Source: Prosthecobacter sp. (GTDB lineage Bacteria; Verrucomicrobiota; Verrucomicrobiia; Verrucomicrobiales; Verrucomicrobiaceae). From it: a stretch of DNA of 15,961 nt. The first letter of the stretch is position 1, and the number at the start of each line of letters is the position of its first letter. The position numbers and the translations under genes were made by a program. The DNA lies in NCBI GenBank assembly GCA_020216965.1, contig JAIWOJ010000007.1, positions 1-15,961 on the forward strand, given 5' to 3'. Below are positions 8,701 through 15,054 of this stretch, piece by piece. The notes under the pieces were generated by a model. The model did no database searches. It was not told where the DNA came from and saw nothing but the letters and a program-made list of their open reading frames with translations.

Positions 8701-9720
8701 TGCATCCCCATCCACCACCCAGCCGCCCTTCAGCGCCTTGCCAAACTCCGCGTTCATCGACTCGACGCTCTCCGGTTTGGAACTCTCCGCCCTTGGCCCT
8801 TGGCTCTCTGCTTTCTCACGCCACGTTCGATACGTCGGCTTCGCTCCCGGCTGGGCATCATCGAGCTGCGGCAGCAGCCACTTTAAACCATCAAGATTGT
8901 CCAGCAAGCGTCCTTCGGCGTCCTCATTGGTGTGGTTGAGGATGCCAATCGGACCGCTGTAACCGCTGGCGCGGATCTGGCGCAGCACGGTCACATCCTG
9001 CGTGCCCACGCCGAGCGGCAGGATCTTGCGGCCCTTTGTGTCGCCGTCGATGTCCATGCCGTTGAGGTTGAGGCAGAGCAGCCAGGGCTTCATCGCCTCG
9101 ATCACCTTCGGCAGGCGGTCGAGGTGGCTGTGGCCGTGGTGGAGGTTGTAAACGATGCCGACATTTTCGGTGCCGTGGTGCTTTTTCAGGAACTCGCACA
9201 CCGCGACCATGTTCTCCGGCTCGCCGCCCCAGCCGCCGTGGTTGTAGATGCCCACCTGGCTGCCAATTTTCTTCGCGCGTTCCAAAGTCGGCAGAAGCGC
9301 CTCCGCAGCCGCTTTGACCTTCGCTTCATCTGTCTCGCCAGCGACCTTCAGCATCACCCAGAGCTGTGGATGCATCTTGTATTTCTCAAACAGCCGGAAC
9401 GCCTCATCATGCACGCCCCAGAAGGCGAACATCTCAATGCCGTTCTTTTGATACGCGAGGATCTCCCGCTCAAACTCCGCCACATGCTCCGGCCGCCAGT
9501 CATAGGCGATCTTTGGGATCCCCAGCTTCGCCACCATCTCGGCCCTGGCCTCCGGGCTGCGTTTGGCGGCATCAAACGGCACGATGCACCAGGCGACGAG
9601 GTTGGAGGGGGCAAAAAGATCGGCAGAAATCAGCGGATATGGAATGGCGATCAGCAGGAAGCAGAGCAGGGGATAGAGACGAGAAAAGCCAAGCATTGGG
9701 TGTGAGATCGTGCCAAGCAT
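5797..9720 (-). CDS. Secreted multidomain protein: TIM-barrel isomerase-like, LamG, beta-propeller, azurin-type cupredoxin
   Basis: 1307 codons from the ATG at 9720; an in-frame ATG at 9696 (residue 9) is an equally good start. A signal peptide ends near residue 33 (YPLLCFLLIAIPYPLISA). Residues ~35-295 look like a sugar-phosphate isomerase/epimerase TIM barrel (YNHGGWGGEPEN, GIVYNLHHGHSHLDR, LCLNLNGMDIDG). A low-complexity linker (~301-319) leads to a LamG/concanavalin-like domain (~330-490). Residues ~515-700 resemble the DUF6797-type module, and ~760-1025 a glucose/sorbosone-dehydrogenase-like propeller (HQPLGMKI, DLNGDDEADF, GFRNPNGLGLSPDG). The C-terminus (~1185-1307) is an azurin-type copper domain with H1223 (VPHNW), C1291, H1296 and M1300 (CTFPGHWMVM). 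No CxxCH haem motif is present. Periplasmic or extracellular binding and redox processing of a carbohydrate is inferred. Residues ~847-866 are encoded by a palindromic repeat. CTAG is scarce here compared with neighbouring genes. Confidence 0.85.
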   Translation of the reverse strand: MLGTISHPMLGFSRLYPLLCFLLIAIPYPLISADLFAPSNLVAWCIVPFDAAKRSPEARAEMVAKLGIPKIAYDWRPEHVAEFEREILAYQKNGIEMFAFWGVHDEAFRLFEKYKMHPQLWVMLKVAGETDEAKVKAAAEALLPTLERAKKIGSQVGIYNHGGWGGEPENMVAVCEFLKKHHGTENVGIVYNLHHGHSHLDRLPKVIEAMKPWLLCLNLNGMDIDGDTKGRKILPLGVGTQDVTVLRQIRASGYSGPIGILNHTNEDAEGRLLDNLDGLKWLLPQLDDAQPGAKPTYRTWREKAESQGPRAESSKPESVESMNAEFGKALKGGWVVDGDAEYAKLPFTVECRARLDGKNGFNILVASETKASATHWELYTHAQRGTLALYMPGRGGDFDSGVDVCDGQWHDFLASADDKNVVLWIDGKQVFEKPVQPLMGKPQPGPLAFGRLVEGTIGCDGAMDDVRISRGVMKPRKTTSPRQRMDNTLGLWSFDNLDAQLPPTAPKPAEFTPTREPLDKSQNIHWQAFVNRERIFDFYGKQALHFMKQKPLPELLPQFPGLDGGQQGHWGNQNDQVTWKDGRWAASDLGNVFCGVFKGAGLTIPKAVCVRLGERAAVFDPERMAWRLEWSGGFLRLNDARHGFMAGAPMDGKVTSKEEKKLAGTYRGFFRRGNEVFIVTSETALPKAAAAQWPQWIETKGELGMQTPFATDRITIPFENPHGTLFFITAHDFFSDGTAAIATMTGEVWLVKGIDETLEKLRWKRFATGLHQPLGMKIVEDKLYVLGRDQITCLHDLNGDDEADFYECVTNAMQTSPGGHDFIVGLETDKDGRWYFASGNQGVCRIDVKQTLLSVQNQKQTGVSASLEVLGTGFRNPNGLGLSPDGRFITTSGQEGDWTPATSVFQIELDQNLGAHFGAGGPKDGKPPEPVLMYLPRGEDNSASSQVFITSEKWAALKGDNNLIHLSSGGGSAWLMMRQQVKGRWQAAAVKISGNFDSGPQCARFNPKDGHLYVTGLQGWGTYTPKDGCFQRVRFTGGAQPVPVGFEARDNGVLIRFSQAVKDADAATCFAQCWNYKYGPQYGSPEYSVKYADTPGHDPLEVRSVQKLDGGKMLFLEIPQILPAGQIHLHLSTGHDVFMTAHALAEPFTDYPGYTKIAKTNHAAQIGLEAPKPAQPNPWAKGEPGREIVVEAALGLQFVQKQLTAKAGEKLTIRFKNPDVVPHNWLLAKPGSLQKLGEKVNLMITDPQGLAKHYVPDSADVIAYTDMVNPQGEFIIHLTAPQEKGDYPYLCTFPGHWMVMNGVMKVE
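7124..7182. repeat. 59-bp twin-palindrome (REP-like) element inside the coding sequence
   Basis: Two arms, CAGACACTCCTGTCTG (7128-7143) and CAGACAAGAGTGTCTG (7158-7173), flank a 14-base spacer. Each arm is itself a 6-bp inverted repeat (CAGACA/TGTCTG) around a 4-base centre, and the arms are reverse complements of each other with one mismatch. The outer ends GATG and CATC are also complementary. The unit can therefore fold either as two small hairpins or as one long one. It is read in frame by the 1307-codon gene as about 20 residues containing KQTLLSV and KQTGVSAS. A half-copy lies at 3528-3550. Confidence 0.8.
8790..8803. repeat. Tandem 7-mer in the TIM-barrel/LamG linker
   Basis: CCCTTGG occurs twice in direct tandem, flanked by CTCTCC and CTCTCT. 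It encodes part of a low-complexity linker (AESQGPRAESS) that joins the isomerase-like barrel to the LamG domain of the 1307-codon gene, around residues 301-319. This may mark the junction of an ancestral gene fusion. Confidence 0.5.
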
Positions 9721-9810
9721 AACACCCAGGAAGTGATCTATCTTGCCATGGACTTGCCATCAGACAGCTTTCTACAGCGTGGCTGTGAAAGTGCACTCAT
9801 CAGGGCAAGC
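9721..9810 (-). promoter_or_regulatory. Upstream region of the 1307-codon gene with an 11-bp-period direct repeat
   Basis: The 90-bp gap between the receptor gene's stop and the fusion gene's start. CTTGCCA occurs at 9742-9748 and again at 9753-9759, i.e. with an 11-bp period (one helical turn), 22 bp upstream of the ATG; such spacing suits a dimeric regulator. No clear -35/-10 pair and no T-tract terminator for the receptor gene is visible, so the three minus-strand genes may form one operon with internal regulation. Confidence 0.3.
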
Positions 9811-11940
9811 TCACCAACGTACTGTCATGCCCAAGACTGCGCCAAAGCCAGCTTCATTAGAACCTGATCCTGCATACCGGATTTCATCATCCAGTAAGTT
9901 TTCCAGAGCCAAAGTGACTCCAAAATTCTGCGTGACCTGCCAGCCTCCACGCGCGGTTAGCCAAGTGAAGCCAGGATTCCCATTTGACGGGATGCGGTCG
10001 GTATCGCGCCGGTCGTTGGTATTCAGCCGATCCATGTCTGACTGCCCCAATGCAACCAGCTCAGCCCACCAGCGATTGTCCACGGTTTGCCAGCGGATAC
10101 CGCCTCGCCACATCAATGGCACGACGCGAGTCGCAGGCTCTGCACGCATTTGGTTGGTATTGCCCACAAATTGATCTACCTGCCCCTCCGTCCAGGTGAC
10201 ATGGCCGAAAATGGTCCAGTTGGGTGTGATGCGGTAGTCGCCGACTAGCTCAATCCCATGGATGAAACCATCCCCACCATTTTTCTTCTCCACGACGCGG
10301 TTTGGCCCCACAAACGCCCCCGTGGCGCGTCGGACGATCATTTCATTGATGTTGGTGTAGAAGTAACTCAGGCTGCCTGTAAAATGCTCAGTATCAGCTT
10401 TGAGTCCGACTTCATAATTGATGAACTCTTCGGGTTTTAGCCCAGGAGAGGGTAGCTCCAACTCTCCTGTGCGGGCAATATCCAGACGCGATAAGTCGGA
10501 AAGATTTGGCGAGCGAAAGCCCTGCGAAACGCCAAGGAATAAGCGAAACCTATCCTTGTCATCCAGATCAATCATCAAACGCCCAGTCGCCGAAAAGTTC
10601 TGCCAGTTGTCACGGAGGCTATCATACCTTTGGGGCGTGGTAGAGTTGTCATAGCGCCCCACCTCTGCGGCTGCGTAGGTATAGCGTCCGCCTAAAAAAA
10701 CATGCACGCGGTCATTAAGATCGATTTCATCGAGGAGGTAGGCACCAAAGAGATCATAGCCAGCATCATCTCCCACCGGTCCCTGAATTTCATTGCGATT
10801 GAAGGTGCCGTTCAGGCGGTAGCGCTGGCTGCCGGAGTTCACCCAGTCACGGTAATAATCTATGCCATAGGTCAGTTTGCCGAGTGCGGTCTGGCTTTGC
10901 AGTTGCAGATCTAGCCCTAGGGTCTTGACCTCTGTTTGCGAGTAATTTTGGCGATTGTCTGCCACACGGCGGATGCGGTGTTCGATTTCATCCATGCTTT
11001 GCAGGGAAATCGTCAGGCTCGCACTGTCGATAATGCCTTCAAGATCTTCGCCGACGAGGCGCAGGTAGGAAAGTGTGCGCTCTTGGTCATAGGCCCGTTT
11101 TAGGTCTGTGCCGATCGTTGTTCCCTGCCAAGAAATACCGCGCACGGTGGCGTGAGTGCGCCAGACATCGTTTTGGCGCACCTGCTGATGCACACCTGTC
11201 AGCGTCCAATGGTCATTCAGCGCGATGTCTAACCGTGCGTCATAAGCCCATTCATCGTAGCCTGTGCTGGGTTGGTCACCGATCCCAGCTGCATGGACAT
11301 CTCCAAAATATTTCAAACTCGCCCCTAGGTGCAGCCCCCATCGTTGACCCTGGCCAAACTGAACTTCTTGTCTCAGAACATTACTCTCCTCTGCTGTGGA
11401 GCCGCGCCAGGAGCTGAGACCATGGAAAAAGAAGCCTTCTTGCTCGTTTTGAAAGCCACTGCTCTTCGTCAGCATATTGAGCGTGCCTCCGATGCCATCG
11501 CTGCCGTAGAGCACGCTGCCCTGACCAGGCACCAGTTCCATGTGATCAATCGCCAAAGCGTCAATTGTATTCCAATACTGGTTCGGCCCTTCTCGAAAGA
11601 TGCTGTTGTTAAAGCGGATGCCATCAATCAGCGCTAAATTGCGGAAACCCGTAAATCCTCGGATAAAAGGTGAGCCCTGCCCGTTCGAGGTCTTTTGCAC
11701 ATTGACGCCAGGTATTTCACGAAGTGCTTCAGGCAGGGTGCGGATCTGCCTTTCCAGCATTTGCGTGCTGTCTAGGGTGCGCACTTGGGCGGGAATTTTT
11801 TTGGGGTCGCTCTCGCTGCGCGTCGCGGTAATGACCAGTTCAGGCAATTCCGCTGATTGAAATCCATCCGTAAGTTTAGCAGGTTCAGCGGCAAAAAGTG
11901 GCAAGCCGAGCAGGAGTAGGGCGGGAGTGGGATGACGCAT
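9811..11940 (-). CDS. TonB-dependent outer-membrane receptor
   Basis: 709 residues. A signal peptide (MRHPTPALLLLGLPLFAA) is followed by a probable TonB box, ELVITATR at 34-41. The plug domain spans about 45-155: RTLPEALREIPGVNVQK, GSPFIRGFTGFRNLALIDGIRFNN, ELVPGQGSVLYGSDGIGGTLNM. The rest is a 22-strand-barrel-like region of alternating aromatic strands, including QGFRSPNLSDLSRLD and LKPEEFINYEVGLK, motifs seen in many siderophore, haem and cobalamin receptors. It ends in VLGMTVRW, an aromatic C-terminus expected for BAM-assembled barrels. The ligand cannot be named from sequence: there is no N-terminal signalling (FecR-interacting) domain and no cobalamin riboswitch upstream. It is divergent from the secreted alpha/beta hydrolase (174-bp spacer) and followed after 90 bp by the copper-domain fusion gene, suggesting import of a product or cofactor (perhaps copper- or glycan-related) of that cluster. 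That role is inference. Confidence 0.93.
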   Translation of the reverse strand: MRHPTPALLLLGLPLFAAEPAKLTDGFQSAELPELVITATRSESDPKKIPAQVRTLDSTQMLERQIRTLPEALREIPGVNVQKTSNGQGSPFIRGFTGFRNLALIDGIRFNNSIFREGPNQYWNTIDALAIDHMELVPGQGSVLYGSDGIGGTLNMLTKSSGFQNEQEGFFFHGLSSWRGSTAEESNVLRQEVQFGQGQRWGLHLGASLKYFGDVHAAGIGDQPSTGYDEWAYDARLDIALNDHWTLTGVHQQVRQNDVWRTHATVRGISWQGTTIGTDLKRAYDQERTLSYLRLVGEDLEGIIDSASLTISLQSMDEIEHRIRRVADNRQNYSQTEVKTLGLDLQLQSQTALGKLTYGIDYYRDWVNSGSQRYRLNGTFNRNEIQGPVGDDAGYDLFGAYLLDEIDLNDRVHVFLGGRYTYAAAEVGRYDNSTTPQRYDSLRDNWQNFSATGRLMIDLDDKDRFRLFLGVSQGFRSPNLSDLSRLDIARTGELELPSPGLKPEEFINYEVGLKADTEHFTGSLSYFYTNINEMIVRRATGAFVGPNRVVEKKNGGDGFIHGIELVGDYRITPNWTIFGHVTWTEGQVDQFVGNTNQMRAEPATRVVPLMWRGGIRWQTVDNRWWAELVALGQSDMDRLNTNDRRDTDRIPSNGNPGFTWLTARGGWQVTQNFGVTLALENLLDDEIRYAGSGSNEAGFGAVLGMTVRW

Positions 11941-12114
11941 AGAAGAGAGACCATGCCTAATGCTCTAGGGACTTGTCTGTCATGCCAGCAGAGCGGGAAA
12001 TCCGATTCATGGATGAAATTCAGCCATCCAGGTAGGTTGTGTGGACTATTTTTGACGGGAAGGCGCGTTGGCAGTCTGAGCAAGCCTGAATCGCTGTCAT
12101 GCGTAGAAACATCC
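11941..12114. promoter_or_regulatory. Divergent intergenic region receptor / alpha-beta hydrolase
   Basis: The 174-bp spacer should carry promoters for both genes. The plus-strand frame is open through it, but the peptide it would encode (no signal peptide, no family resemblance, Cys- and Ser-rich) looks non-coding. A TTGACG hexamer sits at about 12052 on the plus strand without a fitting -10. I looked for a cobalamin-riboswitch B12 box and conserved core and did not find them. Confidence 0.35.
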
Positions 12115-13260
12115 ATGTCCCCAGTCAGTTTCTTTCCTGCGTCTTTCCGCTGCATCGCTGCTCCCAGGACCATCATGGCCGTCCTCATGTTGTGCGCAGT
12201 CTTCCGGGGAATGATAGGCGCAGCACCTTCAGCGGCACTTCAAGTCGCCTGCCTGCCACCGGCGGAGTGGGCAGGGCAGATGGGAGATTATCGTTCACCC
12301 CTGATTTTCCGCGATGGCAGCCGCGTCACCCAGGCAGAGCAGTGGCCGAAACGGCGTGCGGAGATCCTCTCGGAGTGGCTACCGTTGCTAGGGCAATGGC
12401 CGCCCGTATTGGAAAAGCCACGGCTTCAGGTTCTGGCCACTGCCGACCGCCAGGGCATTACCCAACAGCGCGTGCGTGTGCAAATCGCCCCCGATCAAGA
12501 TGGTGAAGGCTATCTTCTGCTGCCTCCAGGAAAGCCGCCTTTTCCTGCCGTCTTTGTGCCGTTTTATGATCCAGAAACAAGCGTTGGCCTCACGGATAAA
12601 CCCTTGCGTGACTTTGCCTGGCAGCTCGCGCGGCGTGGATTCATCACCCTGAGCCTAGGCTCACCTGGGGGAGATGCCCGCAAGCCGGTGATGAGTGCTC
12701 AAGCTAAATGTCAGCCCCTCAGCTACCTAGCCTACATTTCTGCCAATGCCTGGCAGACCCTGGCATTCCTACCTCAAGTCGATGCGTCACGCATCGGCAT
12801 CGTAGGGCACTCCTATGGCGGCAAATGGGCCATGTTTAGCGCCTGTCTGTGGGAGAAATATGCCTGCGGTGTTTGGTCAGACCCTGGAATCGTCTTCGAT
12901 GAAACACGCCCCAGCATCAATTACCAAGAACCCTGGTATCTCGGCCTTGATCCGTCTGTGACACGCAAACCGGGTCTCGTCACTCCTGATAATCCACGCA
13001 CAGGGGCCTACAAGACCCTGATTGAGCGTGGGCATGACTTGGTGGAATTTCAGGCACTCATGGCACCACGCCCCTTTCTCGTCTCTGGGGGGGCAGAAGA
13101 TCCGCCCAAGCGCTGGACGGTGCTCAACCATCTTCGGGAAGTGAACCGCCTTTTCGGCCACGAAGACCGCGTGGCCATGAGCAACCGAGAAGAACACGGA
13201 CCCAATGAGGCATCAAATGCCCTGATCTATGACTTCTTTGAGTACTGGCTAAAGCCCTGA
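12115..13260 (+). CDS. Secreted alpha/beta hydrolase, acetyl-xylan-esterase/dienelactone-hydrolase-like
   Basis: From the ATG at 12115 the protein has 381 residues. Its N-terminus (basic segment, then TIMAVLMLCAVFRGMIGAAPS) is a Sec signal peptide; a shorter start at 12175 would lose the positive charges, and the open frame back to 11932 overlaps the receptor start and is not supported. The alpha/beta-hydrolase triad is visible: nucleophile S233 in GHSYGGKW, acid D329 in SGGAEDPP and H361 in REEHGP. The oxyanion strand PFPAVFVPFYDP precedes. The order fits secreted carbohydrate esterases and dienelactone-hydrolase relatives common in Verrucomicrobia and Planctomycetes. An esterase deacylating a glycan is plausible but not proven; a peptidase or lipase activity cannot be excluded. 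It is divergent from the TonB-dependent receptor and convergent with hldD (89 bp between stops). Confidence 0.85.
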   Translation: MSPVSFFPASFRCIAAPRTIMAVLMLCAVFRGMIGAAPSAALQVACLPPAEWAGQMGDYRSPLIFRDGSRVTQAEQWPKRRAEILSEWLPLLGQWPPVLEKPRLQVLATADRQGITQQRVRVQIAPDQDGEGYLLLPPGKPPFPAVFVPFYDPETSVGLTDKPLRDFAWQLARRGFITLSLGSPGGDARKPVMSAQAKCQPLSYLAYISANAWQTLAFLPQVDASRIGIVGHSYGGKWAMFSACLWEKYACGVWSDPGIVFDETRPSINYQEPWYLGLDPSVTRKPGLVTPDNPRTGAYKTLIERGHDLVEFQALMAPRPFLVSGGAEDPPKRWTVLNHLREVNRLFGHEDRVAMSNREEHGPNEASNALIYDFFEYWLKP

Positions 13261-13349
13261 GCGGCTACGCCTCGTCTTCTATGCTGGACCACCTGGAAAG
13301 GTGCCCAGATTGCTTCATGGATCGGATCAAGCTGAGGGGGCAGGGTGAG

Positions 13350-14357
13350 CTATGCGCTCTCATCGCCGAGACGTTTGTCTCCCATGAGGTAGCCCTGTAC
13401 GTAGTCGCGCACAGCCTCAGTCAGGGTGTGCAGCGGCTCTTCAAAACCTGATTGGCGCAGGCGGGTAATGTCTGCGCAGGTATAATATTGATACTTCGCC
13501 TTGAGGTGCTCTGGCATGGGCACGAAGTCGATGACAGGCTCTAGATTCAAGGCAGCAAAGATCGCGCTGACTAACTGAAGCCAGGTGTGAGCTTGGCCAG
13601 ATCCTAGATTGAACAACCCTGCCGCACCTGCGGTGCAGGCTAGGTGGAGGGTCATGCGCACAGCGTCTTTTACATATAAAAAGTCACGCATCTGCTCACC
13701 ATCTTTGTAGTCGGGGCGGTCAGATTTGAAGAGTTGGACACGTCCGGTCTGGCAGATCTGTCCATAAGCCTTGTGCACCACGCTGCGCATGTCTGCCTTG
13801 TGATCCTCGTTGGGGCCATAGACATTGAAGTACTTCAGGCCCACGATGTGCTGATCTAAACCAGTGCGTTGAGCATGGAGGTCAAAGAGGTGCTTGGAGT
13901 AGCCATACATGTTCAGTGGGCGTAGCCGATGCAGATCCTTCAGGGTATCATCCATGCCCAGGCTGCCATCCCCATACGTCGCTGCTGAGGAGGCATAGAC
14001 AAAGCGGGAGCCACCGCGTAGTGCCCAGGTGGCTAGCACCTTGGTCAGCTCATAGTTGTTCCGCATCAGATAATCTGCGTCACGCTCTGTGGTAGCAGAG
14101 CAGGCTCCCAGGTGAAAGACATAGTCAAATCTGCCTAGCGACGTCTCTGAGGTGCGCACCGTCCGCTCCAGATCTCCGCCGTCCATGTAGTCATGAAACT
14201 TCAGCGGCACGAGGTTACGCCACTTTTCATCTGAACAGAGCTTGTCACTGATCAGGATATTTTCACAGCCACGGCGATTCAGCTCCCAGACGAGGGCACT
14301 GCCAATGAAGCCGGCACCGCCGGTGACGAGGATACGGGATTCAGGGGTAAGGCGCAT
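13350..14357 (-). CDS. hldD: ADP-L-glycero-D-manno-heptose 6-epimerase
   Basis: A 335-residue short-chain dehydrogenase/reductase-type epimerase that converts ADP-D-glycero- to ADP-L-glycero-beta-D-manno-heptose, the donor for the inner core of lipopolysaccharide (also called rfaD/gmhD). The NADP-binding GGAGFIG lies at 13-19 and ends at G19, HLGACSATTERDADY at 82-96 and YASSAATYG at 121-129, with the catalytic Y151-GYS-K155 pair in MYGYSK. FNVYGPNE follows, then FKSDRPDYKDGEQMRDFLYVKD and MPEHLKAKYQYYT, signatures specific to HldD rather than GalE. Length is normal. Presence of this gene implies a heptose-containing LPS. It starts 47 bp after the stop of an unrecognised 175-codon gene on the same strand; other heptose genes (hldE, gmhA, gmhB) are not in the window. 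Confidence 0.95.
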   Translation of the reverse strand: MRLTPESRILVTGGAGFIGSALVWELNRRGCENILISDKLCSDEKWRNLVPLKFHDYMDGGDLERTVRTSETSLGRFDYVFHLGACSATTERDADYLMRNNYELTKVLATWALRGGSRFVYASSAATYGDGSLGMDDTLKDLHRLRPLNMYGYSKHLFDLHAQRTGLDQHIVGLKYFNVYGPNEDHKADMRSVVHKAYGQICQTGRVQLFKSDRPDYKDGEQMRDFLYVKDAVRMTLHLACTAGAAGLFNLGSGQAHTWLQLVSAIFAALNLEPVIDFVPMPEHLKAKYQYYTCADITRLRQSGFEEPLHTLTEAVRDYVQGYLMGDKRLGDESA

Positions 14358-14404
14358 TTCAGGCTGTTAGCGGCAGTCCGTGGAAATGCAAACCCTGCCA
14401 GCAC

Positions 14405-14932
14405 TCAGAGCAAGGTTTCCCGCCAAACCGCTGGATGAAGAAAGGTGCTCACCGTGCTGCCCCGATCTCCAGCAGCACCAGCTAGGGTCTCCATCCTGGT
14501 CAAGTGATCCCGATAGCCGATTGCAGGATAGAGCCACTGCTCTGAGCCGATGTGCAGCTTCGGGATCAAAGCTGCCCCCAAATGCTCAACCTCCCAACTC
14601 AACAGCAGCGGCTCTTCATCGCTAAAGCTAGAAAAAAACTCCTGATGCGTGGGGATGCTGCCCATCAGCCCAGTGTCATTCAGGATGTCCCAAACCTCTC
14701 CAGTCTCAAGGTCGAGACGAACGGCAAAACCGCAAGAAACACTTCGGCCATCCCGCTGCCGATATCGGGAAACGAGACCGAACATCACATGAGGAGGGCT
14801 TTCCAGAGGCACAATATCCACCTGAAACCCAAAGCGCAGCGGATGGGGCGGCACTTCAATGGAGCCAAAACTAATCAAATCGAAACTGGCAAAGGCCATT
14901 TCGGGACTGGAGTGGGCAACAGGAGCGTGCAT
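14405..14932 (-). CDS. Unrecognised 175-residue protein
   Basis: I do not recognise this family. The 175-residue product has no signal peptide, no membrane segment, a single cysteine (SVSCGF) and four tryptophans. Alternating hydrophobic patterns (FGFQVDIVPL, HVMFGLVSRY, CGFAVRLDLETGEVWDIL, LLLSWEVEHL) suggest a beta-rich, soluble cytoplasmic domain. It is bounded by an AT-rich, promoter-like region upstream and lies 47 bp ahead of hldD, so they may share a transcript. The opposite strand at 14552-14977 is also open, but its product runs through the AT-rich spacer and looks non-coding, whereas this frame has ordinary amino-acid composition. An in-frame ATG at residue 12 is an alternative start. 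I consider it real with moderate confidence. Confidence 0.65.
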   Translation of the reverse strand: MHAPVAHSSPEMAFASFDLISFGSIEVPPHPLRFGFQVDIVPLESPPHVMFGLVSRYRQRDGRSVSCGFAVRLDLETGEVWDILNDTGLMGSIPTHQEFFSSFSDEEPLLLSWEVEHLGAALIPKLHIGSEQWLYPAIGYRDHLTRMETLAGAAGDRGSTVSTFLHPAVWRETLL

Positions 14933-15054
14933 GTGATTTACTCAGAAATTATTAAAATCACGCCCAAAGTGGTTTGAAAATCAAATATAATTATGGTAAT
15001 TTAACAATTAAAGAAGCATAGCGACTCCAGGCAGGCCATTTTTTGAAAAAATCA
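14933..15054 (-). promoter_or_regulatory. AT-rich intergenic region, probable promoter of the 175-codon gene
   Basis: A strikingly AT-rich stretch in a GC-rich window, densest at 14940-15020. On the minus strand TTTAAT (14951-14956) matches five of six bases of a -10 element about 18 bp before the ATG, with only a poor -35 (TTTCAA) at 17-bp spacing. Next to the Nudix gene's stop lies the perfect 15-base inverted repeat of ATTTTTT and AAAAAAT around one G (15038-15052). It lacks the GC stem of an intrinsic terminator. Confidence 0.45.

Noticed and set aside
8932..9705. 257-codon plus-strand open frame opposite the TIM-barrel region
   Set aside because: Antisense shadow of the isomerase-like domain, with repetitive His/Val/Ala composition and no recognisable motifs.
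5797..9720. Haem c binding in the fusion protein
   Set aside because: PVC-group propeller proteins often carry a cytochrome c domain, but no CxxCH motif occurs; the CFAQC segment has the wrong spacing and no histidine.
11932..12114. N-terminal extension of the alpha/beta hydrolase to 11932
   Set aside because: It would overlap the receptor's start codon and bury the signal peptide 60 residues inside the protein; the ATG at 12115 gives a normal exported protein.
11941..12114. Possible cobalamin riboswitch upstream of the TonB-dependent receptor
   Set aside because: A GCGGGAAATCCG-like stretch drew attention, but the B12 box and conserved core elements are missing and it sits on the opposite strand from the receptor transcript.
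13290..13303. Hairpin CACCT-GGAA-AGGTG between the convergent esterase and hldD genes
   Set aside because: The five-base-pair stem has no T-run on either side; too weak to call a bidirectional terminator.
14552..14977. 141-codon plus-strand frame opposite the 175-codon gene
   Set aside because: It extends into the AT-rich spacer and has a Lys/Asn/Gln-rich composition unlike the other proteins here; the minus-strand frame is more protein-like.
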